Of a DNA stretch of 20,006 nt, positions 7,419-14,927 are shown piece by piece. The notes beneath the pieces were generated by a model. That model was given only the letters and a program-made list of their open reading frames with translations. It made no database searches and was not told where the DNA came from. A program made the position numbers and the translations under genes. Each line of letters starts with the position of its first letter. Within the stretch, counting starts at the first letter, position 1. Source of the DNA: JBEKYD01 sp049509915 (lineage in GTDB: Bacteria > Acidobacteriota > Terriglobia > Bryobacterales > Bryobacteraceae); contig JBEKZL010000134.1 of the NCBI GenBank assembly GCA_049509915.1, positions 1 to 20,006 of the forward strand, read 5' to 3'.

Positions 7419-10400
7419 TGGGCCTCCACCACGGGTTCGGTACCCGGTTTGGGATTGCGCACGGCGATTCCCTGAATCACGGCGAACAGCACCGGCACGA
7501 TAAAGATGGCCAGCAAGGTGGCCGCGTTCATGCCGCCGAAAACCGCCGTGCCCAGCGAGCGCCGCGACGCCGCGCCGGCTCCGTGCGCCATCAGCAGCGG
7601 CGTCACTCCCAGGATGAAGGCGAACGATGTCATCAGAATAGGCCGCAGGCGGAGACGCGCGGCTTCGAGCGCGGCCTCCCGGACGGAGTGCCCGGCCTCG
7701 TAGCGGGTGCGCGCGAATTCCACGATCAGAATGGCGTTCTTGGCCGCCAGGCCGATCAGCGTCACGATGCCGATCTGGGTGTAGATGTCATAAGAGTAGC
7801 CGCGAATCCAGACCGCGAACAGCGCTCCGAACAACCCGAGCGGCAGCGCCAGCAGGACCGCGAACGGTATCGACCAGCTCTCGTACAGCGCCGCCAGAAA
7901 CAGAAAAACCAGCACCGCCGCGAAACCGAAAATGAAGCTTTCGTGACCCTGCGCCTCTTTTTCCTGGTAGGTGGTACCGGTCCATTCGTAGCTGAAACCG
8001 GCGGGGAGGCTGGACGTGGCCACTTCCTCCATGGCCTGGACCGCCTGGCCGCTGCTGTAGCCGGCGGCGGGGCTGCCGATCAACTGCACCGCGCGATTCC
8101 GGTTGTAGCGGTAGATCACGTCCGGCCCGGAGGTAGGCGTGACGGTGGAAAGCGTGCCCAGCGGGACCATATCGCCGCCGCCGGTGCGCACGTAAAACCG
8201 GTTGATATCGCGGGGTTCGGTACGGAATTCCGGCTCCGCCTGAACCATCACCTGCCAGGTGCGGCCAAACACGTTGAAGTCGTTCACGTAGAGCCCGCCG
8301 AGGAACGTCTGCAAGGCGTCATAGGCGTCGGTGGCGGGAATGCCCAGTGTCTGCACCTTATCCAGATCGAGATCCACTTTGTAGGACGGCACATTGGAGC
8401 GGAAGGTGTTCACCACGTTGCCAATCTCGGGCCGCGCGCGGGCGGCCTGGGCCGTCAGGTCGGCGGCTCGGGCCAACTCCTCCACGCCCACGCCGGTACG
8501 ATCCTCGAGCATGAACTGGAATCCTCCGGTGGTGCTGAGTCCCTGGATGGGGGGCTGGCCGAAAGCGTTGGTGACAGCGTCCGGCACGCGCGCCAGTTCC
8601 CGCTGCAGGTTGGCGATAATGCCGCGAAATTCCAGTTCCGGGGTGGTGCGCTCGTCCCACGGTTTCAGGCGCGTGATCAAGGTTGCGACGTTCGAGCTGG
8701 AGGTGCGGGTGGAAACGTCAAGGCCGCCGATAGCGAACGTGCCCGCAACGCCCGGAATCCCGCGGACGATCTGGTCCGCTTCGCGGGTAGCGGCGTCGGT
8801 GCGCTCGACGGATGCGGCGTCCGGCAGGCGGACGGTAACGTAGAGGGTGCCCTGATCCTCGTCGGGAAGGAAGCTGGTGGGAAGCTGGCGGAACAGCCAG
8901 CCGCCCGCGAACCAAAAGCAGAACAGCCCCAGCATCGCCAGCGCCGATTTGCGGATGAGCGTACCCACGCCTTCCAGATAACGGCCGCGGGTCCACTCGA
9001 ATGCGCGGTCGAACGCGGCGAAGAAGCGCCCTAGCGGACCGTGCGCCTCCATTTTCGGCCGCAGCAAAATGGCGCTTAGGGCCGGGCTCAACGAAAGCGC
9101 GTTGAAAGCCGATATCAGCACGGACACCGCGATGGTGAGGGCGAACTGCTTATAGATCTGTCCGCTGATGCCGCCCAGGAAGGCCACCGGGATGAACGCC
9201 GCCGACAGAATGCAGGCGATGGCCACCACCGGTGCCGACACTTCCTCCATCGCCCGGATGGCGGCCACGCGAGGCGGCGCGCCTTCGTCGATGTGGCGCT
9301 GCGCCGCCTCCACCACCACGATGGCGTCGTCCACCACGATACCGATGGCCAGCACCAGGCCGAACAGGCTGGTCATGTTGATCGAAAATCCCAGCAGTGG
9401 GAACAACGCGAAGGTGCCGACGATCGCCACTGGCACCGTCAGCAGGGGAATCAAGGTGGCGCGCCAGTTCTGCAGAAACAGGAACACCACGATGATCACC
9501 AGCCCGGTGGCTTCGAACAGCGTCACGATCACTTCGTGAATGGAAGATCGGACAAACACGCTGGAGTCGTACGGGATGATGTAGTCCAGGCCCGGGGGGA
9601 AGGTCTTCTTGGCGTTTTCGCAGAATTGGCGCACGCGATCGGCGGTGGCGACCGCATTGGCGCCGGGCGAAAGGTAGATAATCAGATTGCCCGAAGGGGC
9701 GCCATTGACGCGGCTGAAACCGCTGTAGCTGGCCGCTCCGAGCTCCACCCGGCCGATGTCGCGAATGCGCAGCAGACCGGTGTCCGGCCGCGAGCGCAAC
9801 ACGATATCGCCGAATTCCGACGCCGTCACCAGGCGTCCCTGGGCGCTCACCGAATACTGGAACGCGGTGCCGCTGGGCGTTGGCGGCTGGCCGAAAGATC
9901 CGGCCGGATTCTGGCGGTTCTGCGCCCCTATGGCGTCGTTGATGTCGGCGGCCGTGACGCCCAACTGCGCCATCCGGTCCGGATTCACCCAGATGCGCAT
10001 CGAATACACCTGGGCCGCGCCCAGCCTCGCCTCGCCCACCCCTTCCACGCTGGCCAACTGGTTCAACAGGTTGATTTGCGCGTAGTTGGTGAGAAACAGC
10101 GAATCGTAACGCCCGTCCGGAGAAACCAGGCTGACAGCGGTTAGGAACGCGGTCGAGACTTTCTTCACCACCACCCCCTGACGCTGCACGTCGGGGGGTA
10201 GCCGCGGCATGGCGATATTCACCCGGTTCTGCGTTTGCACCGTGGCGATGTCCGGATTGGTGCCGAGTTTGAAAGTCACGCTGATCGACAGGCTGCCGTC
10301 GTTGCCGCTGCTGGACATGAAGTAGATCATGCCGTCCAGGGCGATCAATTGCTCTTCGATGGGCTGCGCCACCGTCTTCTCGATATCCTGCGCATTGCCG

Positions 10401-10552
10401 CCCAGGTAGCTGGTGCTGATCTGCACCACCGGCGGCACCACTTCCGGGTAACTGGCCACGGGAAGATTGGGGATGGCGACGGCGCCCAGGATGACGATCA
10501 CGATGGCGATCACCATCGCGAAAACCGGATGGTCGATGAAGAACCGCGCCAT
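7415..10552 (-). CDS. HAE1-family RND multidrug efflux permease
   Basis: The 1045-residue inner-membrane proton/drug antiporter of the AcrB/MexB/MexF type. It starts MARFFIDHPVFAMVIAIVIV, as usual for HAE1 proteins. TM4 reads LVLAIGIVVDDAIVVVE with the proton-relay pair Asp408-Asp409, and the later helix has GLAAKNAILIVEFA with the relay Lys. Periplasmic segments such as SYPEVVPPVVQISTSYLGGN and ASSNVATLITRLKPWDER-like porter regions are present, and length equals the family norm, so the pump looks functional. The adaptor stop is 3 bp upstream and the channel start overlaps the end by 4 bp. Substrates may be drugs, detergents or plant compounds; the sequence does not decide. Confidence 0.96.
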   Translation of the reverse strand: MARFFIDHPVFAMVIAIVIVILGAVAIPNLPVASYPEVVPPVVQISTSYLGGNAQDIEKTVAQPIEEQLIALDGMIYFMSSSGNDGSLSISVTFKLGTNPDIATVQTQNRVNIAMPRLPPDVQRQGVVVKKVSTAFLTAVSLVSPDGRYDSLFLTNYAQINLLNQLASVEGVGEARLGAAQVYSMRIWVNPDRMAQLGVTAADINDAIGAQNRQNPAGSFGQPPTPSGTAFQYSVSAQGRLVTASEFGDIVLRSRPDTGLLRIRDIGRVELGAASYSGFSRVNGAPSGNLIIYLSPGANAVATADRVRQFCENAKKTFPPGLDYIIPYDSSVFVRSSIHEVIVTLFEATGLVIIVVFLFLQNWRATLIPLLTVPVAIVGTFALFPLLGFSINMTSLFGLVLAIGIVVDDAIVVVEAAQRHIDEGAPPRVAAIRAMEEVSAPVVAIACILSAAFIPVAFLGGISGQIYKQFALTIAVSVLISAFNALSLSPALSAILLRPKMEAHGPLGRFFAAFDRAFEWTRGRYLEGVGTLIRKSALAMLGLFCFWFAGGWLFRQLPTSFLPDEDQGTLYVTVRLPDAASVERTDAATREADQIVRGIPGVAGTFAIGGLDVSTRTSSSNVATLITRLKPWDERTTPELEFRGIIANLQRELARVPDAVTNAFGQPPIQGLSTTGGFQFMLEDRTGVGVEELARAADLTAQAARARPEIGNVVNTFRSNVPSYKVDLDLDKVQTLGIPATDAYDALQTFLGGLYVNDFNVFGRTWQVMVQAEPEFRTEPRDINRFYVRTGGGDMVPLGTLSTVTPTSGPDVIYRYNRNRAVQLIGSPAAGYSSGQAVQAMEEVATSSLPAGFSYEWTGTTYQEKEAQGHESFIFGFAAVLVFLFLAALYESWSIPFAVLLALPLGLFGALFAVWIRGYSYDIYTQIGIVTLIGLAAKNAILIVEFARTRYEAGHSVREAALEAARLRLRPILMTSFAFILGVTPLLMAHGAGAASRRSLGTAVFGGMNAATLLAIFIVPVLFAVIQGIAVRNPKPGTEPVVEAQ

Positions 10553-10555
10553 GGT

Positions 10556-11881
10556 TCAGTTCCCCGCCATCCGCGGCGCCGCCGGCCCGGTCTCCGTGGC
10601 GCGATACGGCTCCGGCTCCACCTTGTTCCCCACCCTCACCTTCTGCTGCCCCTCGACCACGACGCGGTCTCCGGGCTGCAAGCCCCGTTCCACGATCCAG
10701 GAGTTGCCCACCCGGTCGCCGGTGGTCACCGGCTTCACTTCCACCCTGTTATCCCGTCCGACGGTGAAGACCGTCGTCACGCTCTGCAACTGCTGCACGG
10801 CTTTCTGGGGAATCAAAATGGCGTTTTTTCGCTCCGCGACCTGCACCCGCACACGGCCGAACTGTCCCGGGAGCATGGTGTGGCGGGGGTTGGGGAAACG
10901 GGCCTGCAACTCCAGGGTCGCGGTCTTCGGGTCCATCTGGTTCAGCGAATTCTCGATGTGCCCGACCGAACCGTATTGGCTCGCGTCGGCCAGAATCAAG
11001 GTGAGCGGCAGGGCCGCGCTGGGCAGTCCGCCCTGATGCGTCCACGCCAGGTATTCCGATTCGGTAACCTTGAACCTTACCCAGATGGGGTCGAGCGGCA
11101 CGATGGTGGTGAGCGGCTGAGCGGAGGCGGGGGTCACCAGGCCGCCGACCGGAATCAGGGTATCGCCGATGCGTCCGGAAATGGGCGCGAGAATAGTGCC
11201 GTAGCGCAGGTTCAACTCCGCCGCGTTCAAGGCCGCCTGCTGCGCTTCCACTTTCGCCTGCATGGAGGCGATCTGGGTGCGGGTGGAAAGGCCGGCCTGC
11301 TCCACGGTGGCTTTCAAGGCGTTCACGTTCGCCTGGTTGGCTTTCAGCGCGGCTTCGGCGGCGTCCAGGTCCTGTTTGGAAGCGGCATCGGCCTGGACCA
11401 ACGGGGTGAGGCGGTCCACGTCCTGTTGGGCCTTGACCAGGTTGGCCTGCGCCGAGGCCAGGTTGGCTTGCGCTTCGAGCAGGGCTACCTGCTTGCGGGC
11501 GAACTCCAGATCGGCCTCGTTCTGGTGCAGGTTCCCTTTGGCTTGCTCGACCGCGGCCTCGTAGGGGCGAAGATCGAGCACGTACAGCGTTTGACCGGCC
11601 GCCACCTCCGCACCGGGGCGAAAATTCCACTTCTCGATGTACCCTTCCACGTGGCCGCGCACCTCGACCATGTCGCGGGCATAGGTTTGCGCCGCGAATT
11701 CCGAAAAAATCGGAACGTCGGCGGCCTCGGCCTCCATCACCTCAACGGCTGGAGGAGGGGCTTGCGCCGGGCCGGGTTTTTGGCCCGATGCCGCGCATCC
11801 GGCTAGCAGAATCGCCCCAAGCAGGCCGAAAGAACCGGCCGCCTGCAAAAGAATCTTCGGGTGTTTGTTTCTGAATGACAT
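10556..11881 (-). CDS. RND efflux periplasmic adaptor lipoprotein (AcrA/MexE type)
   Basis: The 441-residue membrane-fusion protein links the RND permease to the NodT-type channel. It has a lipoprotein signal with lipobox LLAGC (Cys29), then a lipoyl half around RGHVEGYIEKWNFRPGAEVA, a coiled-coil hairpin rich in Ala/Gln/Asp (about residues 125-235), the second lipoyl half with LRYGTILAPISGRIGDT, and the barrel/proximal domains with LDPIWVRFKVTESEYLAW and MLPGQFGRVRV. All are typical of the AcrA group. It is first in the RND operon. Its ATG overlaps by one base the TAA of a short upstream frame (TAATG), so it may be translated by coupling to that leader frame. Confidence 0.94.
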   Translation of the reverse strand: MSFRNKHPKILLQAAGSFGLLGAILLAGCAASGQKPGPAQAPPPAVEVMEAEAADVPIFSEFAAQTYARDMVEVRGHVEGYIEKWNFRPGAEVAAGQTLYVLDLRPYEAAVEQAKGNLHQNEADLEFARKQVALLEAQANLASAQANLVKAQQDVDRLTPLVQADAASKQDLDAAEAALKANQANVNALKATVEQAGLSTRTQIASMQAKVEAQQAALNAAELNLRYGTILAPISGRIGDTLIPVGGLVTPASAQPLTTIVPLDPIWVRFKVTESEYLAWTHQGGLPSAALPLTLILADASQYGSVGHIENSLNQMDPKTATLELQARFPNPRHTMLPGQFGRVRVQVAERKNAILIPQKAVQQLQSVTTVFTVGRDNRVEVKPVTTGDRVGNSWIVERGLQPGDRVVVEGQQKVRVGNKVEPEPYRATETGPAAPRMAGN

Positions 11882-12114
11882 TACTTTTTCTTAAAAAGAG
11901 CCACTAAACCAGGATGCCCATCCAACCTTCCCTGCCAGGGTGCGCGGCTGTTCCGGTGCGGCTGCGAATCCGCCCGCTCGTCCAATTCTGCACCGGGTTG
12001 CGGATCTTCAGGGGCGAGAATGGCGCGCTCCTCCATCACGGCGCCATCGAGAAGTTTCCAGCCTGGGAGCCTGGCCACCAGGCGGTCGCCGCCGCCTGCG
12101 TACCCCCTTGCCAC
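11881..12114 (-). pseudogene. Remnant of a cytidylate-kinase-like gene in the RND leader
   Basis: A 77-codon frame starting at GTG. Its product lines up by eye with the first 75 residues of the intact kinase-like protein at 368-997. ARGYAGGG matches EREYGSGG, RLVARLPGWKLLDGAVMEER matches KVALRLGWKLWDQALTDEIA, and AELDERADSQPHRNSRAPWQ matches AEHEERRDSLHYRLFKSFMR. The loop residues and many conserved positions have changed and the last two thirds, including the IVGRG region, are missing, so enzyme activity is very unlikely. The TAA overlaps the adaptor ATG by one base. It could now serve as a translated leader, or be decaying. Upstream of the GTG the frame is open into ITGLAPT. The match is by eye and needs an alignment. 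Confidence 0.45.
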
Positions 12115-12146
12115 GGTCGGGGCAAGGCCCGTGATATTACAACCTG

Positions 12147-12176
12147 ATTATCTTAAGCTTGCGCGGGCGAAGTCAA
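12147..12176 (-). promoter_or_regulatory. Sigma-70-like promoter for the RND operon
   Basis: On the minus strand TTGACT (12171-12176) and GATAAT (12147-12152) are separated by 18 bases, close to the sigma-70 consensus. Transcription would start near 12140 and leave a leader of about 260 bases before the adaptor ATG, running through the kinase-like remnant. An imperfect inverted repeat, GATAAT and AATATC, overlaps the -10 (12133-12152) and could be a repressor site. Confidence 0.55.
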
Positions 12177-12229
12177 ACCGCCGAAAAGCCAGCGCCGCCG
12201 GGAACTCGCGGGCTGCCCGATCCCCTGCC

Positions 12230-12736
12230 CTATTTCTTTCCGCCCGCCAGCAGCCGGTCGATTTCCGCAAACAGGCCTTTGCCTTCAAAAATGTCGCGGG
12301 TTGTCAGGCCGTAAAGGTAGTCGCCGTGAATCATGCCGTTGGCGTCGATCAGGTAAACGTGGGGAAACTGCAGGCTCCCGCTGCGCACGTAGGAATACGC
12401 CATCTGGCCCTGATCGAAGAGAATCGGATACTGAGCGCCATGTCCGGCGGCGAACTTGCCGACGGTAACGTTGTTGTCCTCCGGGGCGTGAACTACCGCC
12501 AGAATCTGCACCTTATCGCCGTATTTCTTTTCGACCTGTTCTAATGTGTCGGCGAAAGAGGCGCAATGCGGACAAGTGGTCTGCATGAATTCGAGGAGCA
12601 CGATTTTGCCGCGGTAATCGTACAGGTCGTAGACGTGCATCTTGGAGTCGAACAGGGCGAACCCGGGGGCGCGCCGCGGACTCTGGGCGAGGCCGGCGGC
12701 CGCGCAAAGAAGAAGAAGGATAGACAGTTTTCGCAT
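12230..12736 (-). CDS. Exported thioredoxin-like (TlpA/AhpC-TSA) protein
   Basis: A 168-residue thioredoxin-fold protein that should act outside the cytoplasm. It has a signal peptide (MRKLSILLLLCAAAGLAQS) with likely cleavage after LAQ. The fold follows with YRGKIVLLEFMQTTCPHCAS, where the redox-active pair is Cys55-Pro-His-Cys58, and the cis-Pro region FPHVYLIDANG with the typical YLID strand. CPHC is the DsbA-type active-site sequence and is less common in TlpA reductases, so it may act as oxidant or reductant. The gene starts 7 bp after the mtnA stop, so both are probably co-transcribed. A normal Ser/Thr-Cys peroxidase motif is not seen. Confidence 0.82.
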   Translation of the reverse strand: MRKLSILLLLCAAAGLAQSPRRAPGFALFDSKMHVYDLYDYRGKIVLLEFMQTTCPHCASFADTLEQVEKKYGDKVQILAVVHAPEDNNVTVGKFAAGHGAQYPILFDQGQMAYSYVRSGSLQFPHVYLIDANGMIHGDYLYGLTTRDIFEGKGLFAEIDRLLAGGKK

Positions 12737-12743
12737 TTCGGGT

Positions 12744-13769
12744 TTATGAAACCAATTTTCGCAAAGATTCTTCGTACCGGGCGCGGGCCACCCCTTTTTC
12801 GGTAATGATGGCGGTGACGTAGCGCGCCGGGGTCACGTCGAAAGCCGGGTTGGCCACCCGGATTCCCTCCGGCGCCACGCGCTTACCGTACAGGTGGGTG
12901 ACCTCGGCCGCGGGGCGTTCTTCGATGGGTATCAGGTCGCCCGACGCCAGCTTCAGGTCCAGCGTCGAAACCGGGGCGGCCACGTAAAACGGCAGGTTGT
13001 TTTCCTTGGCCAGCACGGCCACCGAGTAGGTGCCGATCTTGTTGGCCACGTCGCCATTGGCGGCGATGCGGTCGGCACCCACCACCACGCATCCGATCCG
13101 TCCGGACTTCATGAAGTGCCCGGCCATATTATCGGTAATCAGGGTGGTGGGAATTCCGTCCTGTTCCAGTTCCCAGGCGGTCAGGCGTGCGCCTTGCAGA
13201 AACGGCCGCGTTTCGTCGGCGAAGACGTCGATGCGCTTGCCGGCCTCCACCGCGGCCCGGATCACGCCCAGCGCGGTGCCGTATCCGGCCGTGGCCAGGG
13301 CGCCGGCGTTGCAGTGCGTCAGAACGGTCTTACCGTCCACCACCAGCGGGGCGCCATTGCGGCCGATGGCGCGGCAGATGGCAATATCTTCCTCGCGAAT
13401 ACGCTGGGCTTCTTCGATCAGGGCCCGTCGGATTTCGGCGATGGGCCGCCCGCGCAGCGAGCCGTACAGCGCCTTCATGCGGTCGATGGCCCAGAACAGA
13501 TTTACGGCGGTGGGCCGGGTGCGCTCTAGCGTCTGGCAAATGGTTTCCACCTGGCCATCCAGGTCGTCTTCGGCCGCCTGCGCCACGCCCAGCGCCACTC
13601 CCATGGCGGCGGCCACTCCGATGGCCGGGGCGCCGCGCACGATCATATCCTTGATGGCCGCCGCCACTTCCTGGTACGTCCGGCAGGTCGCCATCCGCAC
13701 TTCCAGCGGCAGGCGCGTCTGGTCGATCATCACCACCGCGCCCTCGATCCATTGAATCGTCTCTACCAT
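12744..13769 (-). CDS. mtnA: S-methyl-5-thioribose-1-phosphate isomerase
   Basis: The cytoplasmic enzyme converts 5-methylthioribose 1-phosphate to 5-methylthioribulose 1-phosphate in methionine salvage. The 341-residue protein matches the MtnA/aIF-2B-like family along its full length: IVRGAPAIGVAAAMG (about 43-57), the catalytic Cys153 in VLTHCNAGALATAGYGTALG, FADETRPFLQGARLTAWEL, and the catalytic Asp233 in VVVGADRIAANGDVANKIGT. These correspond to Cys160 and Asp240 of the Bacillus enzyme. The start ATG lies within a 16-bp tandem triplet, and its ribosome site (GGTAGAGAC) is provided by the repeat. It sits 25 bp after the CPBP protease gene. No other methionine-salvage gene is in the window. 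Confidence 0.95.
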   Translation of the reverse strand: MVETIQWIEGAVVMIDQTRLPLEVRMATCRTYQEVAAAIKDMIVRGAPAIGVAAAMGVALGVAQAAEDDLDGQVETICQTLERTRPTAVNLFWAIDRMKALYGSLRGRPIAEIRRALIEEAQRIREEDIAICRAIGRNGAPLVVDGKTVLTHCNAGALATAGYGTALGVIRAAVEAGKRIDVFADETRPFLQGARLTAWELEQDGIPTTLITDNMAGHFMKSGRIGCVVVGADRIAANGDVANKIGTYSVAVLAKENNLPFYVAAPVSTLDLKLASGDLIPIEERPAAEVTHLYGKRVAPEGIRVANPAFDVTPARYVTAIITEKGVARARYEESLRKLVS

Positions 13770-13806
13770 TCGTTGTCTCTACCGGGCTTTGTCTCTACCA
13801 TGCTTT
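13759..13806. repeat. Three 16-bp tandem units across the CPBP/mtnA junction
   Basis: GTCTCTACC occurs at 13759, 13775 and 13791, exactly 16 bases apart. The full units (ending ATTCGTT, GGGCTTT and ATGCTTT) are similar but not identical. On the minus strand each unit reads GGTAGAGAC, which resembles a ribosome site. One copy lies at the end of the CPBP gene, one is the leader of mtnA and one overlaps mtnA codons 2-4. Confidence 0.85.
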
Positions 13807-14562
13807 GGGCAAGTCCTCCCCACGCAGCATCACAAGTATGACAAACGCATTGTACGACGCGTGCATCAGGGTCGATGCTTTGGTCGAGCCGGTCCGGTGG
13901 CGCATCCACCCAAAGGCCACCCCCGCCAGGCTGACCAGGCTCGCATAGCCGATCGAGTTGCCATATTCATGAAAGTGCAGAAACCCGAACGGAATGGCGG
14001 TCGCCACGATACCGGGAAACACTCCCAGGCTGCGCACCAGCAGGGGCTGCAGCAACCCGCGGAAGCTCAGTTCCTCGCACAGTGGGCCGGCGGTGGTGCC
14101 GAAGATCCCCATCAGCAGCACCGCCGTCCGGTTCTCCATCAGATCCGTCATCGGTGTGCTGCCGTTCGGCAAACGGATGTGAGACCCGATCCACGCCACG
14201 CCCAGGGCGGCCGTGAAGCCGCACAGCACGATCGCAAGCGGCGGCCACTCCATCCGGCGCCAACCGAGCGACTTCCAGAACGGCCGTTCGTACTCTAGCC
14301 GTAACAGCAGAGCCAACAAGCCGAATAGAATCAGGTATCCGAGAAACTGCGCGGGCACGGCTTCGGCCGCTTCAAAGCGAGCGTGCCAGTGAAACAGCGT
14401 CATCGTAAGTTTGACGAAGACATCCCCCAGCAGCAGGCTGGGTATCGTCAGCCCGGCGAACACCAGCACATCCATGTAGCCCCAGAAGACATCGCGCCCG
14501 GTTGCCGGCGGCGGGTCCGAAAGCGACGCCTCTGGAGGAGGCGGCTCTTGGTCGAGCGGCAT
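13795..14562 (-). CDS. CPBP-family intramembrane metalloprotease
   Basis: A membrane protein of about 256 residues in the CPBP (CAAX protease / bacteriocin-processing) family, with several hydrophobic helices. The three active-site motifs are present: Glu164-Glu165-x3-Arg169 (EELSFRG), His197 in FGFLHF, and His235 in LMHASYNAF. An intact site suggests activity, but the substrate of most bacterial members is unknown. The N-terminus is Pro/Glu-rich and cytoplasmic. Two adjacent starts are possible, GTG (14565) and ATG (14562); GGAGCGGG lies upstream. The start overlaps the stop of the repeat-derived frame upstream, and the gene is followed after 25 bp by mtnA. Confidence 0.9.
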   Translation of the reverse strand: MPLDQEPPPPEASLSDPPPATGRDVFWGYMDVLVFAGLTIPSLLLGDVFVKLTMTLFHWHARFEAAEAVPAQFLGYLILFGLLALLLRLEYERPFWKSLGWRRMEWPPLAIVLCGFTAALGVAWIGSHIRLPNGSTPMTDLMENRTAVLLMGIFGTTAGPLCEELSFRGLLQPLLVRSLGVFPGIVATAIPFGFLHFHEYGNSIGYASLVSLAGVAFGWMRHRTGSTKASTLMHASYNAFVILVMLRGEDLPKAW

Positions 14563-14927
14563 CACGGGACCCGCTCCATGATTGGCGGGTTTCGTGGCGC
14601 AGGCGCTCCGCCTGCAGCGCCGAGATTCCGAACTCCTGAAGTCGCCCCGTCATTTCGCGCCCTGAAGGAAAACAGGGTGGCCCAGTTTTTGTGGGGCAGG
14701 TTGGCAACCTGCGGACCGATTGTCAATCGGTCCAGCCGGACGCCAGTCCGGCCGTTTGCTGGCAAATTCGAAACGTGGCTCAACCCAAATTCCACAACTT
14801 CAGGAGTTCGGAATCTCGGCGCTGCAGCCAAAAGTGGCCGCGCCACGCCGGAATTGGCATGGTTATCTTCTGACAGGCCCCTACCGGTGGGGCAGGCGGT
14901 TCCGCCTGCCCAGTCGATCAGCCTCAT
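14562..14927 (-). CDS. Repeat-derived open frame coupled to both neighbours
   Basis: This 121-codon frame fills the whole gap between two genes. Its ATG overlaps the upstream stop by 3 bases (ATGA), and its TGA overlaps the start of the CPBP gene. The product is low in hydrophobic residues, contains APRFRTPEVV and TSGVRNLGAA (the two arms of an inverted repeat read from one strand), and resembles no known domain. Most of it consists of palindromes, so it may be an accident of repeat DNA. The exact fit at both ends would nevertheless let ribosomes pass from one gene to the next. No function is proposed. Confidence 0.25.
   Translation of the reverse strand: MRLIDWAGGTACPTGRGLSEDNHANSGVARPLLAAAPRFRTPEVVEFGLSHVSNLPANGRTGVRLDRLTIGPQVANLPHKNWATLFSFRARNDGATSGVRNLGAAGGAPAPRNPPIMERVP
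14599..14615. repeat. GCAGGCG hairpin at the left edge of the element
   Basis: GCAGGCG-CTC-CGCCTGC, a 7-bp stem with 3-base loop. It overlaps the first bases of the 31-bp inverted repeat and shares the GGCAGGCGG-type stem with the hairpin at 14890-14911 on the other side of the element. Confidence 0.7.
14612..14827. repeat. 216-bp MITE-like element with 31-bp perfect inverted ends
   Basis: The 31 bases at 14612-14642 are the exact reverse complement of those at 14797-14827; the match stops abruptly at both edges. The interior holds four further hairpins (14696-14766) and no transposase. The ends lack a clear flanking target duplication in what I can see. The layout suits a non-autonomous mobile element or a genome-specific interspersed repeat. 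Confidence 0.75.
14696..14766. repeat. Four back-to-back hairpins inside the element
   Basis: Contiguous palindromes: GCAGGTT-GGC-AACCTGC (14696-14712), a 9-bp stem with loop GTC (14713-14733), GCCGGAC-GCCA-GTCCGGC (14735-14752), and TTTGC-TG-GCAAA (14755-14766). Their stems differ in sequence but the centres are alike (TGGCA, TGTCA, GCCA). Different stems with similar centres mean the structure, not the stem sequence, is shared. Confidence 0.85.
14890..14911. repeat. Perfect 10-bp GC hairpin after the DHS-like gene
   Basis: GGGCAGGCGG-TT-CCGCCTGCCC. It lies 12 bases past the stop of the minus-strand gene at 14924-15883. No T-run follows on the minus strand, so it is better seen as a repeat or mRNA-stabilising hairpin than as a terminator. 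Confidence 0.75.

Noticed and set aside
7256..9034. Long plus-strand open frame of 592 codons opposite the RND permease
   Set aside because: It is antisense to a clear RND gene. Its product is Arg/Gly/His-rich with no domain, the usual shadow of high-GC codon use.
10235..11806. Plus-strand open frame of 523 codons opposite the RND adaptor and permease start
   Set aside because: Antisense shadow; repetitive Gly/Leu/Arg composition without a start context.
12209..12219. Terminator after the thioredoxin-like gene (CGGGC-T-GCCCG)
   Set aside because: A loop of one base cannot form a hairpin and there is no T-run on the minus strand.
13759..13806. CRISPR or attachment site reading of the 16-bp triplet
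   Set aside because: The units are directly tandem without spacers, and no integrase is near.
14562..14927. CRISPR-like array suggested by repeated palindromes
   Set aside because: The stems differ in sequence, spacing is irregular, there are no equal spacers and no cas genes.
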